Part shown: one piece after another, positions 1 through 7,263 of the stretch
How positions within the stretch are numbered: the first letter of the stretch is position 1
How the letters are laid out: each line of letters opens with the position of its first letter
NCBI GenBank assembly: GCA_029934845.1
Contig: JAOZLN010000033.1
Location: 1 to 13,519, forward strand
DNA: 13,519 nucleotides
Direction: 5' to 3'
DNA from: Candidatus Sabulitectum sp.
GTDB taxonomy: Bacteria > Fermentibacterota > Fermentibacteria > Fermentibacterales > JCC-6
Translations under genes and position numbers: made by a program
Notes under the pieces: model-generated
What the model saw: the letters and a program-made list of their open reading frames with translations, nothing else
What the model was told of the DNA's origin: nothing
The model's database searches: none

Positions 1-218
1 ATTAAGAAGCTTATCACATCACCGCCTTCCCCGCAGCCAAAGCACTTCCACGTGCTTCTTCCGGGGAAAACAAAAAAACTGGGGGTTTTCTCTTTGTGAA
101 AAGGGCATAGACCTTTCCAGGAGCTGCCGGATCTCTTCAGCTCCACATACCTTCCAATTGTCGATACGATGTCTGTAGAATCCTTCACCATCTCGACATC
201 AACAGGTTTAAATGCCAC
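1..218 (-). CDS. dnaG: DNA primase DnaG, N-terminal zinc-binding domain (partial, runs off the window)
   Basis: DnaG synthesises the RNA primers for replication. Only the first 72 codons are present; the gene continues beyond position 1. The translation shows the CHC2 zinc ribbon of bacterial primases: CPFH (Cys38, His41), followed by KEKTPSFFV, then CFGC (Cys59, Cys62), then GGDVISFL. Upstream of this is the usual helical start, with TDIV and IGRYVELK. I chose the GTG at 218-216 because it gives the normal family N-terminus and has a GAGGGGG ribosome-binding site 8 bases upstream. An ATG at 191-189 would cut off the first helix. The start lies 5 bases after the mutS2 stop, so the two genes are probably co-transcribed and perhaps translationally coupled. 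The zinc-ligand pattern is seen directly; primase activity follows from the family. The identity is secure despite truncation. Confidence 0.95.
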   Translation of the reverse strand, partial: MAFKPVDVEMVKDSTDIVSTIGRYVELKRSGSSWKGLCPFHKEKTPSFFVFPGRSTWKCFGCGEGGDVISFL

Positions 219-223
219 TTAAC

Positions 224-2536
224 TTACCCCCTCAACACTATGATAGATGCACCTGTACCGCCTTCTTCCGGGGAAGCCATTGAAACACTCTTCAGCCTCT
301 TGTCCCGCCTGAGCCAGTCAGTAACACCCTGCATCAAACGCCCTTTCCCATGAATAACCCTGATCCTTCTCAGACCGATCGCAGTACAATTATCCAGCTT
401 TATATCAAGCTCAGCAATAGCTTCGTCAACAGTCATTCCCAGAAGATTGGCTTCAGGGCTTTCCTCAATGGCCTGGTAAACCGATGACGCACCCTGCTTC
501 TCTTCAGGGTGATCGATCTTTGTAAGTTCGGTCAATTTCTTTCGCAACAGAACTGAGCCAACTCGAACCATAACATTTGACCTGCCGGCTTTTTCAACCG
601 TACCGGAGACAGACCAGCCCTCTATCTGAACATGATCACCAATTTGAATAGGGGAAACTGTTTCACTTGAAGAGGGTTTTTCTAATCTGCCTGCTGGAGA
701 TTCTTTGGCAGCAAGTTCACTTATTTTCTTTCTTTTCCCACGCCTTTCCTCCGAAGAAGAAGTCTTTGCCATGGATACCAGAAGAGAATCGGCTCTGGAT
801 TGAATGTCTTTCAAAGTTCGGATCTTTTCTTCATCCACCGCCTCTATTTTCTTTTCCAGATCAAACCTGGTTTCCTTCAGCTGATTTTCAAGATATTTTC
901 TACTCTTTCTTGCATACTTCCTGTCCTCGGTAAGGCGATGAAGCTCTTTCTGACGAGTCTCTTCCAGATCACGAAGGCTGACCACAAGACTGTCAAGGCT
1001 GAATGAGTCTCCTGCAAGATCGGACGCTCTTTTCAGCATATCTTCGGGAAAACCGGCAATTGCTGCTGCCTCCAGTGTACAGGAAGCACCGGGAATGTCT
1101 GAAATAAATTCAAAACCAGGCGTGAGTGTTTCAGGATTAAAAGACATGGACCCGTTATAGAATCCCTGCTTTTCCCTGGCAAGTAATTTCAGCTGCCCCA
1201 TGTGTGTACTAACTATGGTCCTGACTCCTGAATCAGCCATTTCTTCAAGAAAAACAGCCGCCAGAGCAGCCCCTGTTACAGGATCCGTTCCAGCGGCAGG
1301 TTCATCTATAATTGCCAGAGTTTCCAGACCACCATTATCCAGGATATCTTTTTGCTCTGAAAGCCGTGCGGAGTATGTGCTCAAGTGCATTGCGATCGAC
1401 TGATTATCACCCATGGAAACCATGACTCTGTTGAAAAATGGCATTGACGATGAAGCACTTGCATGAACTCCAAGCCCGCTCCTGTTGCAGATAGAAGCCA
1501 GTGAAAGAGCTTTCAAAAGAACACTCTTACCACCTGCATTAGGCCCGCTTATCACAAGAACGCGCCAGTCTTCCGCAAGTTTGACCCTGCTCTTTACCAC
1601 GCTGTCATGAGGCAGAAGAGGGTGTGCAAGCTCTCGAAGGTCCATCCGACCTTCTTCCGGGAATGATGTTTTCTCACGAACATGATACCTGGCTCTTGCA
1701 AAAACCAGATCCAGTTCACTCAAAACTGAGATTCCGTTTCTGACCTCTTCAATGTCTTTTCGGAGAGCTGTAGTTGCGTCCCGGAGGATTCGTCTTTTTT
1801 CCTGCTGGAAGTCAAGCATGGCTTCCTGAAGTTCGTTCCCGCCTTCTACAAGTTCAGCAGGTTCTATAAAAAGAGTACTTCCACTCTCCGATCTGTCGTG
1901 TATCAATCCCTTTACAGATCCCCTTCTGCCTGCAGTCACCGGAAGTACATACCTTCCAGCTCTAATAGAAGAGGGAGAATCTCTCAGAACTCCAGTTCCA
2001 GCCAGTCTGGATGAAATTGCTGAAAGTTTTGCAGCAAGTGAAGAGCGAAGTGATTGAATTTTTCTAGAGATCCTTTTCAGTTCCGGAGATGCGTCCGAAG
2101 CAAGTTCCCCGTCTGGCGTTGTAATTCGCAAAAGCATTCTGAAAAGAGGATCAAGCCTGGGAATACTAGCTATTGACGTATCAAGAATACCGGAAACTGT
2201 ATCTGTAGAACTGCCAACCCTGGCTGAAAAGTCCTTCATGTCACTAAGAGCTTCACCTGCACTTCGCAGATGCAATGGATCAAGGGAAATAGCCCCGCTG
2301 TCAAGCGACCTCACCGCTGCAATTATGCCCTGAAGATTGGAAACTGGAGGTTCAATCTCTGCACTGATCAGCCTGGCGGCATGAAGGGTTTCATCTTCAA
2401 GAATTCTGGCTCTTGATCTGTCGGTTGCCGGCAGAAGGCTGCTAACAAGTTCTTTTCCAGCCTGACTGCCGGCAAAACCCATAACTATCTCAAGAATTCG
2501 CTTAAACTCAAGTTTCTCCAGTGAGTAATTCACCAC
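224..2536 (-). CDS. mutS2: MutS2 family ATPase with C-terminal Smr domain
   Basis: This is a full-length MutS2 of 770 residues. In characterised bacteria MutS2 suppresses recombination and/or acts on collided ribosomes; it is not the mismatch-repair MutS. The order is typical: an N-terminal core and lever/clamp region (1-300); the ATPase with Walker A GPNAGGKS (331-338; the family usually has GPNTGGKT), Walker B LAIIDEP (407-413), AAGTDP (414-419) and the STHMGQLK region (443-450); a charged coiled coil (about 515-600); a KOW-like segment (629-672); and a C-terminal Smr domain (about 695-770). The Smr HGKG loop is present (729-732), but the usual LDLRG motif at the domain start reads ANLLG (696-700). 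The start is GTG, 3 bases after the dnaJ stop, with no clear Shine-Dalgarno site, so translation probably depends on coupling to dnaJ. A second in-frame GTG follows directly and is an alternative start. Confidence 0.95.
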   Translation of the reverse strand: MVNYSLEKLEFKRILEIVMGFAGSQAGKELVSSLLPATDRSRARILEDETLHAARLISAEIEPPVSNLQGIIAAVRSLDSGAISLDPLHLRSAGEALSDMKDFSARVGSSTDTVSGILDTSIASIPRLDPLFRMLLRITTPDGELASDASPELKRISRKIQSLRSSLAAKLSAISSRLAGTGVLRDSPSSIRAGRYVLPVTAGRRGSVKGLIHDRSESGSTLFIEPAELVEGGNELQEAMLDFQQEKRRILRDATTALRKDIEEVRNGISVLSELDLVFARARYHVREKTSFPEEGRMDLRELAHPLLPHDSVVKSRVKLAEDWRVLVISGPNAGGKSVLLKALSLASICNRSGLGVHASASSSMPFFNRVMVSMGDNQSIAMHLSTYSARLSEQKDILDNGGLETLAIIDEPAAGTDPVTGAALAAVFLEEMADSGVRTIVSTHMGQLKLLAREKQGFYNGSMSFNPETLTPGFEFISDIPGASCTLEAAAIAGFPEDMLKRASDLAGDSFSLDSLVVSLRDLEETRQKELHRLTEDRKYARKSRKYLENQLKETRFDLEKKIEAVDEEKIRTLKDIQSRADSLLVSMAKTSSSEERRGKRKKISELAAKESPAGRLEKPSSSETVSPIQIGDHVQIEGWSVSGTVEKAGRSNVMVRVGSVLLRKKLTELTKIDHPEEKQGASSVYQAIEESPEANLLGMTVDEAIAELDIKLDNCTAIGLRRIRVIHGKGRLMQGVTDWLRRDKRLKSVSMASPEEGGTGASIIVLRG
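227..233 (-). promoter_or_regulatory. Shine-Dalgarno site of dnaG inside the mutS2 3' end
   Basis: The minus strand reads GAGGGGG here, 8 bases before the GTG start of dnaG. It overlaps the last sense codons of mutS2. It decides the GTG start at 218 and suggests that ribosomes finishing mutS2 can reinitiate on dnaG. Confidence 0.75.
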
Positions 2537-2539
2537 TGA

Positions 2540-3631
2540 TTAACGATTCTTGACTTTGAACGAAGGAGATTCCTCCAGTTTCTTTAGAAGTTCCTTTTCA
2601 CTCCGTTTCACTTTCCCAGGCACATGAATATCTACCTCTACCAGCAGATCACCCCTGCCTCGCCTGTGAAGCCTGCCCATTCCATGATTCTTCAGTTTAA
2701 ATCTGGTTCCGGCAGATGTTCCGCTTTCAACCTTGATCTTAAGAGATTCACCATCCGGCGAAGGCACAACAAATTCTGCGCCCAGCACCGCCTGAGGGTA
2801 GGATATCTTCAAAGGGTAAACAAGATCCTCCTCTTCCCTCTCAAACGGACCATAGTCAATTTTGTTGATCAGCAGTTTAAGATCTCCGGGAATTCCACCC
2901 TGACCCGGATAATGCCCCTGACCTCTGAGCCTGATGTAATGCCCTGCGGAAAGCCCCGCAGGAAGGTCTACAGCAATGGTGGATTTCTTTTTCTCAAAAC
3001 CCCTGCCCCTGCAGTTTGAGCAAAGTTTCTTAGGAATAGTTCCACTGCCGCCACACTCATGACATCGGTCAACTGTTCGAAAACTGCCAAGCAGGGTATT
3101 TCTCACAGAAGAGACCTTTCCCATGCCATTACACCGTCTGCAGGTCTCTGAACCGGCTGCGTTATCTGCGCCTGTTCCAGAGCATTCACTGCATGAAACA
3201 TTTCTCTCTACCTCGATCTGCCGGCGCCCTCCCAGTGCTGCCTCTTCCAGATCAAGATCAACCTTTACAGTTACATCTGCACCCTTTACCACTCCGGAAC
3301 CGGAGCCACCAGATGAAAACCCAAAGTTTTCCATAAATGCCCGCATGGCATCATCCAGGCCGAAGCCACTGAAAATGTCATGCATCCCACCCATTCCGTG
3401 TCCATGGGAGGCACTCGGATCATCTGTTGTTCCGTAACGGTCATAAGCATCCCTCCGTGAAGGATCGCTTAGAACCTCATAAGCTCTTGCAACCTTTTTG
3501 AAGCGCTCTTCTGCCTCGTGATCACCGGGGTTGCGATCCGGATGATTCTTCATCGCAGCTGTGCGATAGGCCTTTTTAATATCCTCGGCGGACGCACTTC
3601 GATCCACGCCTAATACTTCATATGGATTCAT
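2540..3631 (-). CDS. dnaJ: Chaperone DnaJ (type I Hsp40)
   Basis: DnaJ stimulates the ATPase of DnaK and delivers unfolded substrates. From the ATG at 3631 the protein has 363 residues. It has a J domain with the essential HPD (30-32), a Gly/Phe-type linker (about 75-113), and four CxxCxGxG zinc repeats (starting at Cys147, Cys164, Cys190 and Cys204, all intact). Two substrate-binding beta domains follow, and a basic C-terminus. This makes it a type I DnaJ. The reading frame is open upstream to a TTG at 3676, but the extra 15 residues are not part of the family; MNPYEVLGV is the normal beginning. There is no recognisable Shine-Dalgarno site before this ATG, which is unusual beside the G-rich sites of neighbouring genes. 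It follows dnaK after 76 bases and precedes mutS2 by 3. Confidence 0.97.
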   Translation of the reverse strand: MNPYEVLGVDRSASAEDIKKAYRTAAMKNHPDRNPGDHEAEERFKKVARAYEVLSDPSRRDAYDRYGTTDDPSASHGHGMGGMHDIFSGFGLDDAMRAFMENFGFSSGGSGSGVVKGADVTVKVDLDLEEAALGGRRQIEVERNVSCSECSGTGADNAAGSETCRRCNGMGKVSSVRNTLLGSFRTVDRCHECGGSGTIPKKLCSNCRGRGFEKKKSTIAVDLPAGLSAGHYIRLRGQGHYPGQGGIPGDLKLLINKIDYGPFEREEEDLVYPLKISYPQAVLGAEFVVPSPDGESLKIKVESGTSAGTRFKLKNHGMGRLHRRGRGDLLVEVDIHVPGKVKRSEKELLKKLEESPSFKVKNR

Positions 3632-3707
3632 AGTGTAAAATATAACAACCGGAAGGGCATAACAACAAAACAGCAATATTCACGGCTGGAATGATTGTCT
3701 GTTCCTG
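3632..3707 (-). promoter_or_regulatory. dnaK-dnaJ spacer, possible weak internal promoter
   Basis: This 76-base spacer contains no strong hairpin with a T-run. On the minus strand TATATT (3644-3639) lies about 7 bases before the dnaJ ATG, which would give a leaderless or nearly leaderless dnaJ transcript. The matching -35 (TTGTTG, 18 bases upstream) is poor. The dnaJ start has no Shine-Dalgarno site. The -10-like sequence is seen; promoter function is inference and could be chance in AT-rich DNA. Confidence 0.25.
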
Positions 3708-5570
3708 TTATTCTTTCGCGTCTTCTATATGAGAGATAGAATCAAGAAATTCGGAAGTGGCATCTTCTTCATCAGACTCGAACATTTCAATCATCTTTGC
3801 CAAAGAATTCTCTAGCTGACGCACTTCATCTATGGCTTTCTCCAGGGCAAGAGAATCGTCGCTCTCACGCAAAGCCTTAAGACTTTTCACCTCGGTCTCC
3901 AGCTCTGCCCAGGATTCTTTATCCAGCTCTTCACGGGCAACTGCAAGAGATTTTGAAGCCCTGTAAATAACTTCATCGGACTCGTTTCTCAAGCTCACAA
4001 ATTTCATTTTGATCTTGTCTGCTTCAGCGTTGGCCTTTGCTTCCCGGCGGAGTCTATCGATGTCTCCACTGCTTAAACCTCCACTGGGGTTCACTTTGAT
4101 ACTTTGCTCTTGACCTGTAGTAGTATCTCTGGCAGACACATTAAGAATACCGCTGGCATCAATTTCAAAGACAACCTCAATACGGGGCTCCCCACGCTTC
4201 GCAGCTGAAATTCCTCTTAATTCAAAGGTTCCCAGGCTTCTGTTACCGTCGATAATTTCTCTCTCACCCTGCGCAACATGAACCCCAACCACGGATTGAT
4301 TATCGCTTGCCGTTGTGAATATTCTGCTGTTGCGAATAGGAACAGGGCTGTTCTTTTTTATGATCGGAGCCAGAACTCCACCAAGAGTTTCAACACCAAG
4401 GGTCAACGGAGTAACATCGATAAGAACAAGGTCTTTTCGCTGCCCTGTAAGAACAGAACTCTCGATGGCTGCACCAAGCGCAACAACTTCATCGGGATTT
4501 ACCGATTGAGCAGGCCGTCTGTCGAAAAACTCTTCAACCAGCTTCTGAACCATTGGAATTCTGGTTGATCCCCCCACAAGTACAACATGATCAAGGTCTT
4601 CTATTTTCATCTCTGCGTCTTCAATTGCTTCTTTACAAAGAGGGATCGTCTTTTTAATAAGATCGCCTGCAAGTTCTTCAAAAAGCTTTCTGGTTATGGT
4701 GATCTCCAGGTGAACCGGGCCAGATTCTCCGGTGGCAATAAAGGGCAGGTTAATGTCTGTTTCCTGGGTCATGGATAACTCACATTTTGCCCGTTCGGCT
4801 GCCTCTCTTACCCTTTGAGGGGCAATATTATCACGGGTAAGATCGATGCCTGTTTCGGATTTGAATTCACCCATGATCCACTTAACAAGTTTTGTATCAA
4901 GGTCGTCTCCGCCAAGATTGGTATCTCCCAGGGTAGCTTTCACCTCGAAGACTCCATCAACAACCTGAAGAATACTTACATCAAAAGTTCCTCCACCAAA
5001 GTCATAAACAGCAAGCTTCTTTCGCCCCTCAGGTTCAATGAATGCCAGAGCAGCTGCAGTTGGCTCGTTAAGTACTCTTCTTACTTTAAAACCGGCAATC
5101 TTGCCTGCGGCTTTGGTAGCCTGGCGCTGAACCTCGTTAAAGTATGCGGGAACTGTGATTACCGCATCAGTAACTTCCTCACCGAGGAATTCTTCTGCAG
5201 TAAGTTTCAGTTGTTGAAGAATAATTGCTGATATCTCCGGGGGCGTATAAATTCTATCCATTATTCTAACAGCAGCATCACCATTGCTGTTCTCGACTAT
5301 CTCGTACGAAACATCATTTATGTGGCTTGCCACCTCGGCATACCGTCGCCCCATCAGCCGTTTGATACTATTAACCGTATTCTTTGGATTTGTTATTGCC
5401 TGTCTTCTGGCAACAAGCCCAACAAGCCTCTCTCCTTTGGCAGAGAACGCAACAACAGACGGCATTACCCTTGAACCACTCTTGGACTGAATAACTGTAG
5501 GATGGCCTCCATCACTGAAGGCAATGCAGGAGTTGGTTGTTCCCAGGTCAATTCCTATGGTTCTTCCCAT
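3708..5570 (-). CDS. dnaK: Chaperone DnaK (Hsp70)
   Basis: This is an ATP-dependent cytosolic Hsp70 of 620 residues from the ATG at 5570. The nucleotide-binding domain shows all three phosphate/adenosine signatures: IDLGTTNS (7-14), VYDFGGGTFDVS (188-199) and VLVGGSTRIPMV (330-341). The interdomain linker region VLIDVTPLTLG (382-392) leads into the substrate-binding domain, with DASGILNVSARD (471-482) and a helical lid. The acidic tail is short and lacks a canonical EEVD-like end. The common PPAPRG stretch of bacterial DnaK is replaced by SAAKRG (about 455-460). A GTG at 5588 would add six residues, but homologues begin at M-G-x-x-IGIDLGTT, and a GGAGG site precedes the ATG, so I use the ATG. 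It is the first gene of the dnaK-dnaJ-mutS2-dnaG unit and has its own promoter. grpE is not nearby. Confidence 0.98.
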   Translation of the reverse strand: MGRTIGIDLGTTNSCIAFSDGGHPTVIQSKSGSRVMPSVVAFSAKGERLVGLVARRQAITNPKNTVNSIKRLMGRRYAEVASHINDVSYEIVENSNGDAAVRIMDRIYTPPEISAIILQQLKLTAEEFLGEEVTDAVITVPAYFNEVQRQATKAAGKIAGFKVRRVLNEPTAAALAFIEPEGRKKLAVYDFGGGTFDVSILQVVDGVFEVKATLGDTNLGGDDLDTKLVKWIMGEFKSETGIDLTRDNIAPQRVREAAERAKCELSMTQETDINLPFIATGESGPVHLEITITRKLFEELAGDLIKKTIPLCKEAIEDAEMKIEDLDHVVLVGGSTRIPMVQKLVEEFFDRRPAQSVNPDEVVALGAAIESSVLTGQRKDLVLIDVTPLTLGVETLGGVLAPIIKKNSPVPIRNSRIFTTASDNQSVVGVHVAQGEREIIDGNRSLGTFELRGISAAKRGEPRIEVVFEIDASGILNVSARDTTTGQEQSIKVNPSGGLSSGDIDRLRREAKANAEADKIKMKFVSLRNESDEVIYRASKSLAVAREELDKESWAELETEVKSLKALRESDDSLALEKAIDEVRQLENSLAKMIEMFESDEEDATSEFLDSISHIEDAKE

Positions 5571-5581
5571 TTTATCTATGT

Positions 5582-5586
5582 CCTCC
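5582..5586 (-). promoter_or_regulatory. Shine-Dalgarno site of dnaK
   Basis: GGAGG on the minus strand lies 11 bases before the ATG at 5570, a rather long spacing. It overlaps the upstream in-frame GTG region, so that GTG (5588-5586) is unlikely to be the start. Confidence 0.6.
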
Positions 5587-5673
5587 ACTTAATATCTCTG
5601 TTCGAAAATACATAAGAACCGACACCCTGATCACAAATACATCAAAGCACTGGTCAGTCAAATCATTGTTGAA

Positions 5674-5702
5674 ATAGTATTGCATACTACACACCGTGTC
5701 AA
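5674..5702 (-). promoter_or_regulatory. Sigma-70-type promoter of the dnaK operon
   Basis: On the minus strand a perfect TTGACA (5702-5697) is followed after exactly 17 bases by TACTAT (5679-5674). This is the best promoter match I see in the window. The -35 begins only 2 bases after the mtnA stop codon. Transcription would start near 5667 and give a leader of about 95 bases before the dnaK ATG. No sigma-32-like or CIRCE sequence is visible. A short palindrome covers the -10. Confidence 0.65.
5675..5689. repeat. Perfect 15-bp palindrome over the dnaK -10 box (candidate operator)
   Basis: The sequence TAGTAT-TGC-ATACTA has 6-bp arms with perfect symmetry and a 3-bp centre. It covers five of the six -10 bases and part of the spacer of the dnaK promoter, an ideal position for a repressor. 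It does not resemble CIRCE (TTAGCACTC-N9-GAGTGCTAA). The symmetry is seen; operator function is inference, and a 6-bp-arm palindrome can arise by chance. Confidence 0.35.
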
Positions 5703-5704
5703 CC

Positions 5705-6718
5705 TCACCATTCGATCTCGTTCGGTGCTGAGATTACTCCTCTCTCACATACAATGGAGGTAATAAGTTTTACAGGAGTTACATCAAAAGCCGGATTGAA
5801 CACTCCTACTCCATCAGGAAGAATCCTCCTGCCACCCATGAATGCCAGCTCATCCCTGCCCCTCTTTTCAATTTCTATACAGGAACCATCAGGAGAACCA
5901 GGGTCAAAAGTGGAAACAGGTGCAACAATATAGAATGGTACTCCAGCTTCATAAGCGGCCAGCGCAAGAGGATAAGTCCCTATCTTATTTGCAGAATCAC
6001 CATTCAGAGCCACCCTGTCTGCTCCTGTTATCACTGCGTCAACGGCTCCGGAAATAAGAAGAGAAGCAGCAGCAGAGTCAGGAAGAACTTTTACTGGAAT
6101 ACCTGCTTTCTGCAGTTCCCATGAGGTAAGTCTTGCACCTTGAAGAAGGGGTCTGGTCTCATCAGCATAAACTGCAGAAAGAATACCTCTGGAATGTGCT
6201 TCATAAATAACAGAAAGAGCTGTTCCCAGCCCTGCCGTGGCAAGACCACCAGCATTGCAATGGGTAAGAACAGTGCAATCATCCGGAAGAAGATCGGCAC
6301 CGAATTGCCCCATGGCTCTGCTTGCGTCAAGGTCTTCTTCCCGAAGTTTATGGGCACTTAGCAACAGCCTTTCTATTGCGACAGTTCTGGATGTTGACGA
6401 AAACAGGATCTTCCTCTGTATATCAAGACAGTGAAACAAATTAACAGCAGTTGGTCTTGTGGCAGCCAGAATATCAAGCAGACCACTGCAATCCTGCTGA
6501 AAACTGGACGATTCAGGGGTTTCAATGGCAGCAATAACAGCACCGTAGGCTGCTGCTATACCGATTGCAGGCGCTCCTCTTACTGCAAGAGTTCGAATTG
6601 CCTCAGCAAGCTCTTCGGTGGATCTGCACTTAAGGTAGATCTCTTCCACAGGCAAAAGCCTCTGATCAAGCAGAAGAAGGTGATTCTCTCTCCATTCAAG
6701 AGTTGGGATCAATTTCAC
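5705..6718 (-). CDS. mtnA: S-methyl-5-thioribose-1-phosphate isomerase (MtnA family)
   Basis: MtnA converts S-methyl-5-thioribose 1-phosphate to the ribulose form in methionine salvage; relatives act on 5-deoxyribose or ribose 1-phosphates and on eIF2B-like substrates. The 337-residue length fits. Visible family motifs are LDQRLLP (17-23), VRGAPAIGIAAAYG (46-59), RPTAVNLF (88-95), THCNAGGLAT (152-161) with the presumed catalytic Cys154, ETRPLLQGARLTSWEL (187-202), and GADRVALNGD (232-241) with the presumed catalytic Asp234, then NKIGTYPLA. The GTG start overlaps the coaC stop in a GTGA arrangement, with an AGAGG site 6 bases upstream, so it is translationally coupled. No other methionine-salvage gene is in the window, so the physiological substrate is uncertain. 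It is the last gene before the dnaK promoter. Confidence 0.92.
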   Translation of the reverse strand: MKLIPTLEWRENHLLLLDQRLLPVEEIYLKCRSTEELAEAIRTLAVRGAPAIGIAAAYGAVIAAIETPESSSFQQDCSGLLDILAATRPTAVNLFHCLDIQRKILFSSTSRTVAIERLLLSAHKLREEDLDASRAMGQFGADLLPDDCTVLTHCNAGGLATAGLGTALSVIYEAHSRGILSAVYADETRPLLQGARLTSWELQKAGIPVKVLPDSAAASLLISGAVDAVITGADRVALNGDSANKIGTYPLALAAYEAGVPFYIVAPVSTFDPGSPDGSCIEIEKRGRDELAFMGGRRILPDGVGVFNPAFDVTPVKLITSIVCERGVISAPNEIEW

Positions 6719-7263
6719 AGCGCACCTCTGTCCTTAAGCATCTCATTACAGATCGAAGCAATATCCACAGGTTCCATGAAGCGACCTGAACCGGTAGTTC
6801 CACAGGCAAGCGTGCCTGATACCGGTCCGGCAAATCTGATTCCTCTGGAATTCAATATCTCGACATTGGCCTTCACAGCAGGATTACTCCACATTCTTGT
6901 ATTCATGGCCGGAGCAATCAGAACAGGTGCACTGCAGGCAAGAAAAGCAGAAGTAAGCAGATCATCTGCAAGACCATGGGCCGCTCTGGCTATGAAGTGA
7001 GCTGTAGCAGGAGCAATTATCATAATATCCGCATTGTCTGTAAGGGAAATATGTGGGATAGCAAGAGAGGGCTGGTGAGGAAATAAATTGGTAAAACACG
7101 GCTTTCCAGACACAGAGGAAAGCTGAGTAGGGGTAATAAATTCACAGGCAGCCTTTGTCAGAATACAGTTTACCGAATGCCCCGACTTCCTCAGCAGTGA
7201 TGCCAGACTGACCGCCTTAAAAGCAGCAGCACCACCGGTAACACCCAGAAGGATCTCCGCCAT
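6715..7263 (-). CDS. coaC: Phosphopantothenoylcysteine decarboxylase, stand-alone CoaC
   Basis: This FMN-dependent enzyme decarboxylates 4'-phosphopantothenoylcysteine to 4'-phosphopantetheine in coenzyme A synthesis. At 182 residues it covers only the CoaC half of the usual bifunctional CoaBC (Dfp). Seen in order: GVTGGAAAFK (7-16, flavin binding), active-site-type His71 in HISL, APATAHFIA (84-92), GLADDLLT (97-104), the PxMNxxMW motif as PAMNTRMW (118-125), and the substrate-clamp region ACGTTGSGRF (153-162) with Cys154. The protein ends where the CoaB synthetase domain would begin. The ATG overlaps the coaX stop by one base (TGATG), and its own stop overlaps mtnA. Lying next to coaX strongly supports a role in CoA synthesis. 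Other flavoprotein decarboxylases of this fold are less likely, given the PxMNxxMW and clamp motifs. Confidence 0.92.
   Translation of the reverse strand: MAEILLGVTGGAAAFKAVSLASLLRKSGHSVNCILTKAACEFITPTQLSSVSGKPCFTNLFPHQPSLAIPHISLTDNADIMIIAPATAHFIARAAHGLADDLLTSAFLACSAPVLIAPAMNTRMWSNPAVKANVEILNSRGIRFAGPVSGTLACGTTGSGRFMEPVDIASICNEMLKDRGAL

Noticed and set aside
2624..3019. 131-codon open frame on the plus strand
   Set aside because: It lies fully antisense to dnaJ, whose family motifs are intact; it has no ribosome-binding site and looks like a shadow frame.
3632..3676. 15-residue N-terminal extension of DnaJ from a TTG
   Set aside because: DnaJ homologues begin right before the YEVLGV motif, and the extension would place a hydrophobic stretch on a cytosolic chaperone.
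5571..5704. CIRCE element or sigma-32 promoter ahead of dnaK
   Set aside because: I looked for TTAGCACTC-N9-GAGTGCTAA and a sigma-32-like CTTGAA/CCCCAT pair and found neither; the sigma-70-type match explains the region better.
6431..7000. 189-codon open frame on the plus strand
   Set aside because: It is antisense across the mtnA/coaC junction, both of which have clear catalytic motifs; the translation is low-complexity and Ser/Cys rich without any domain.
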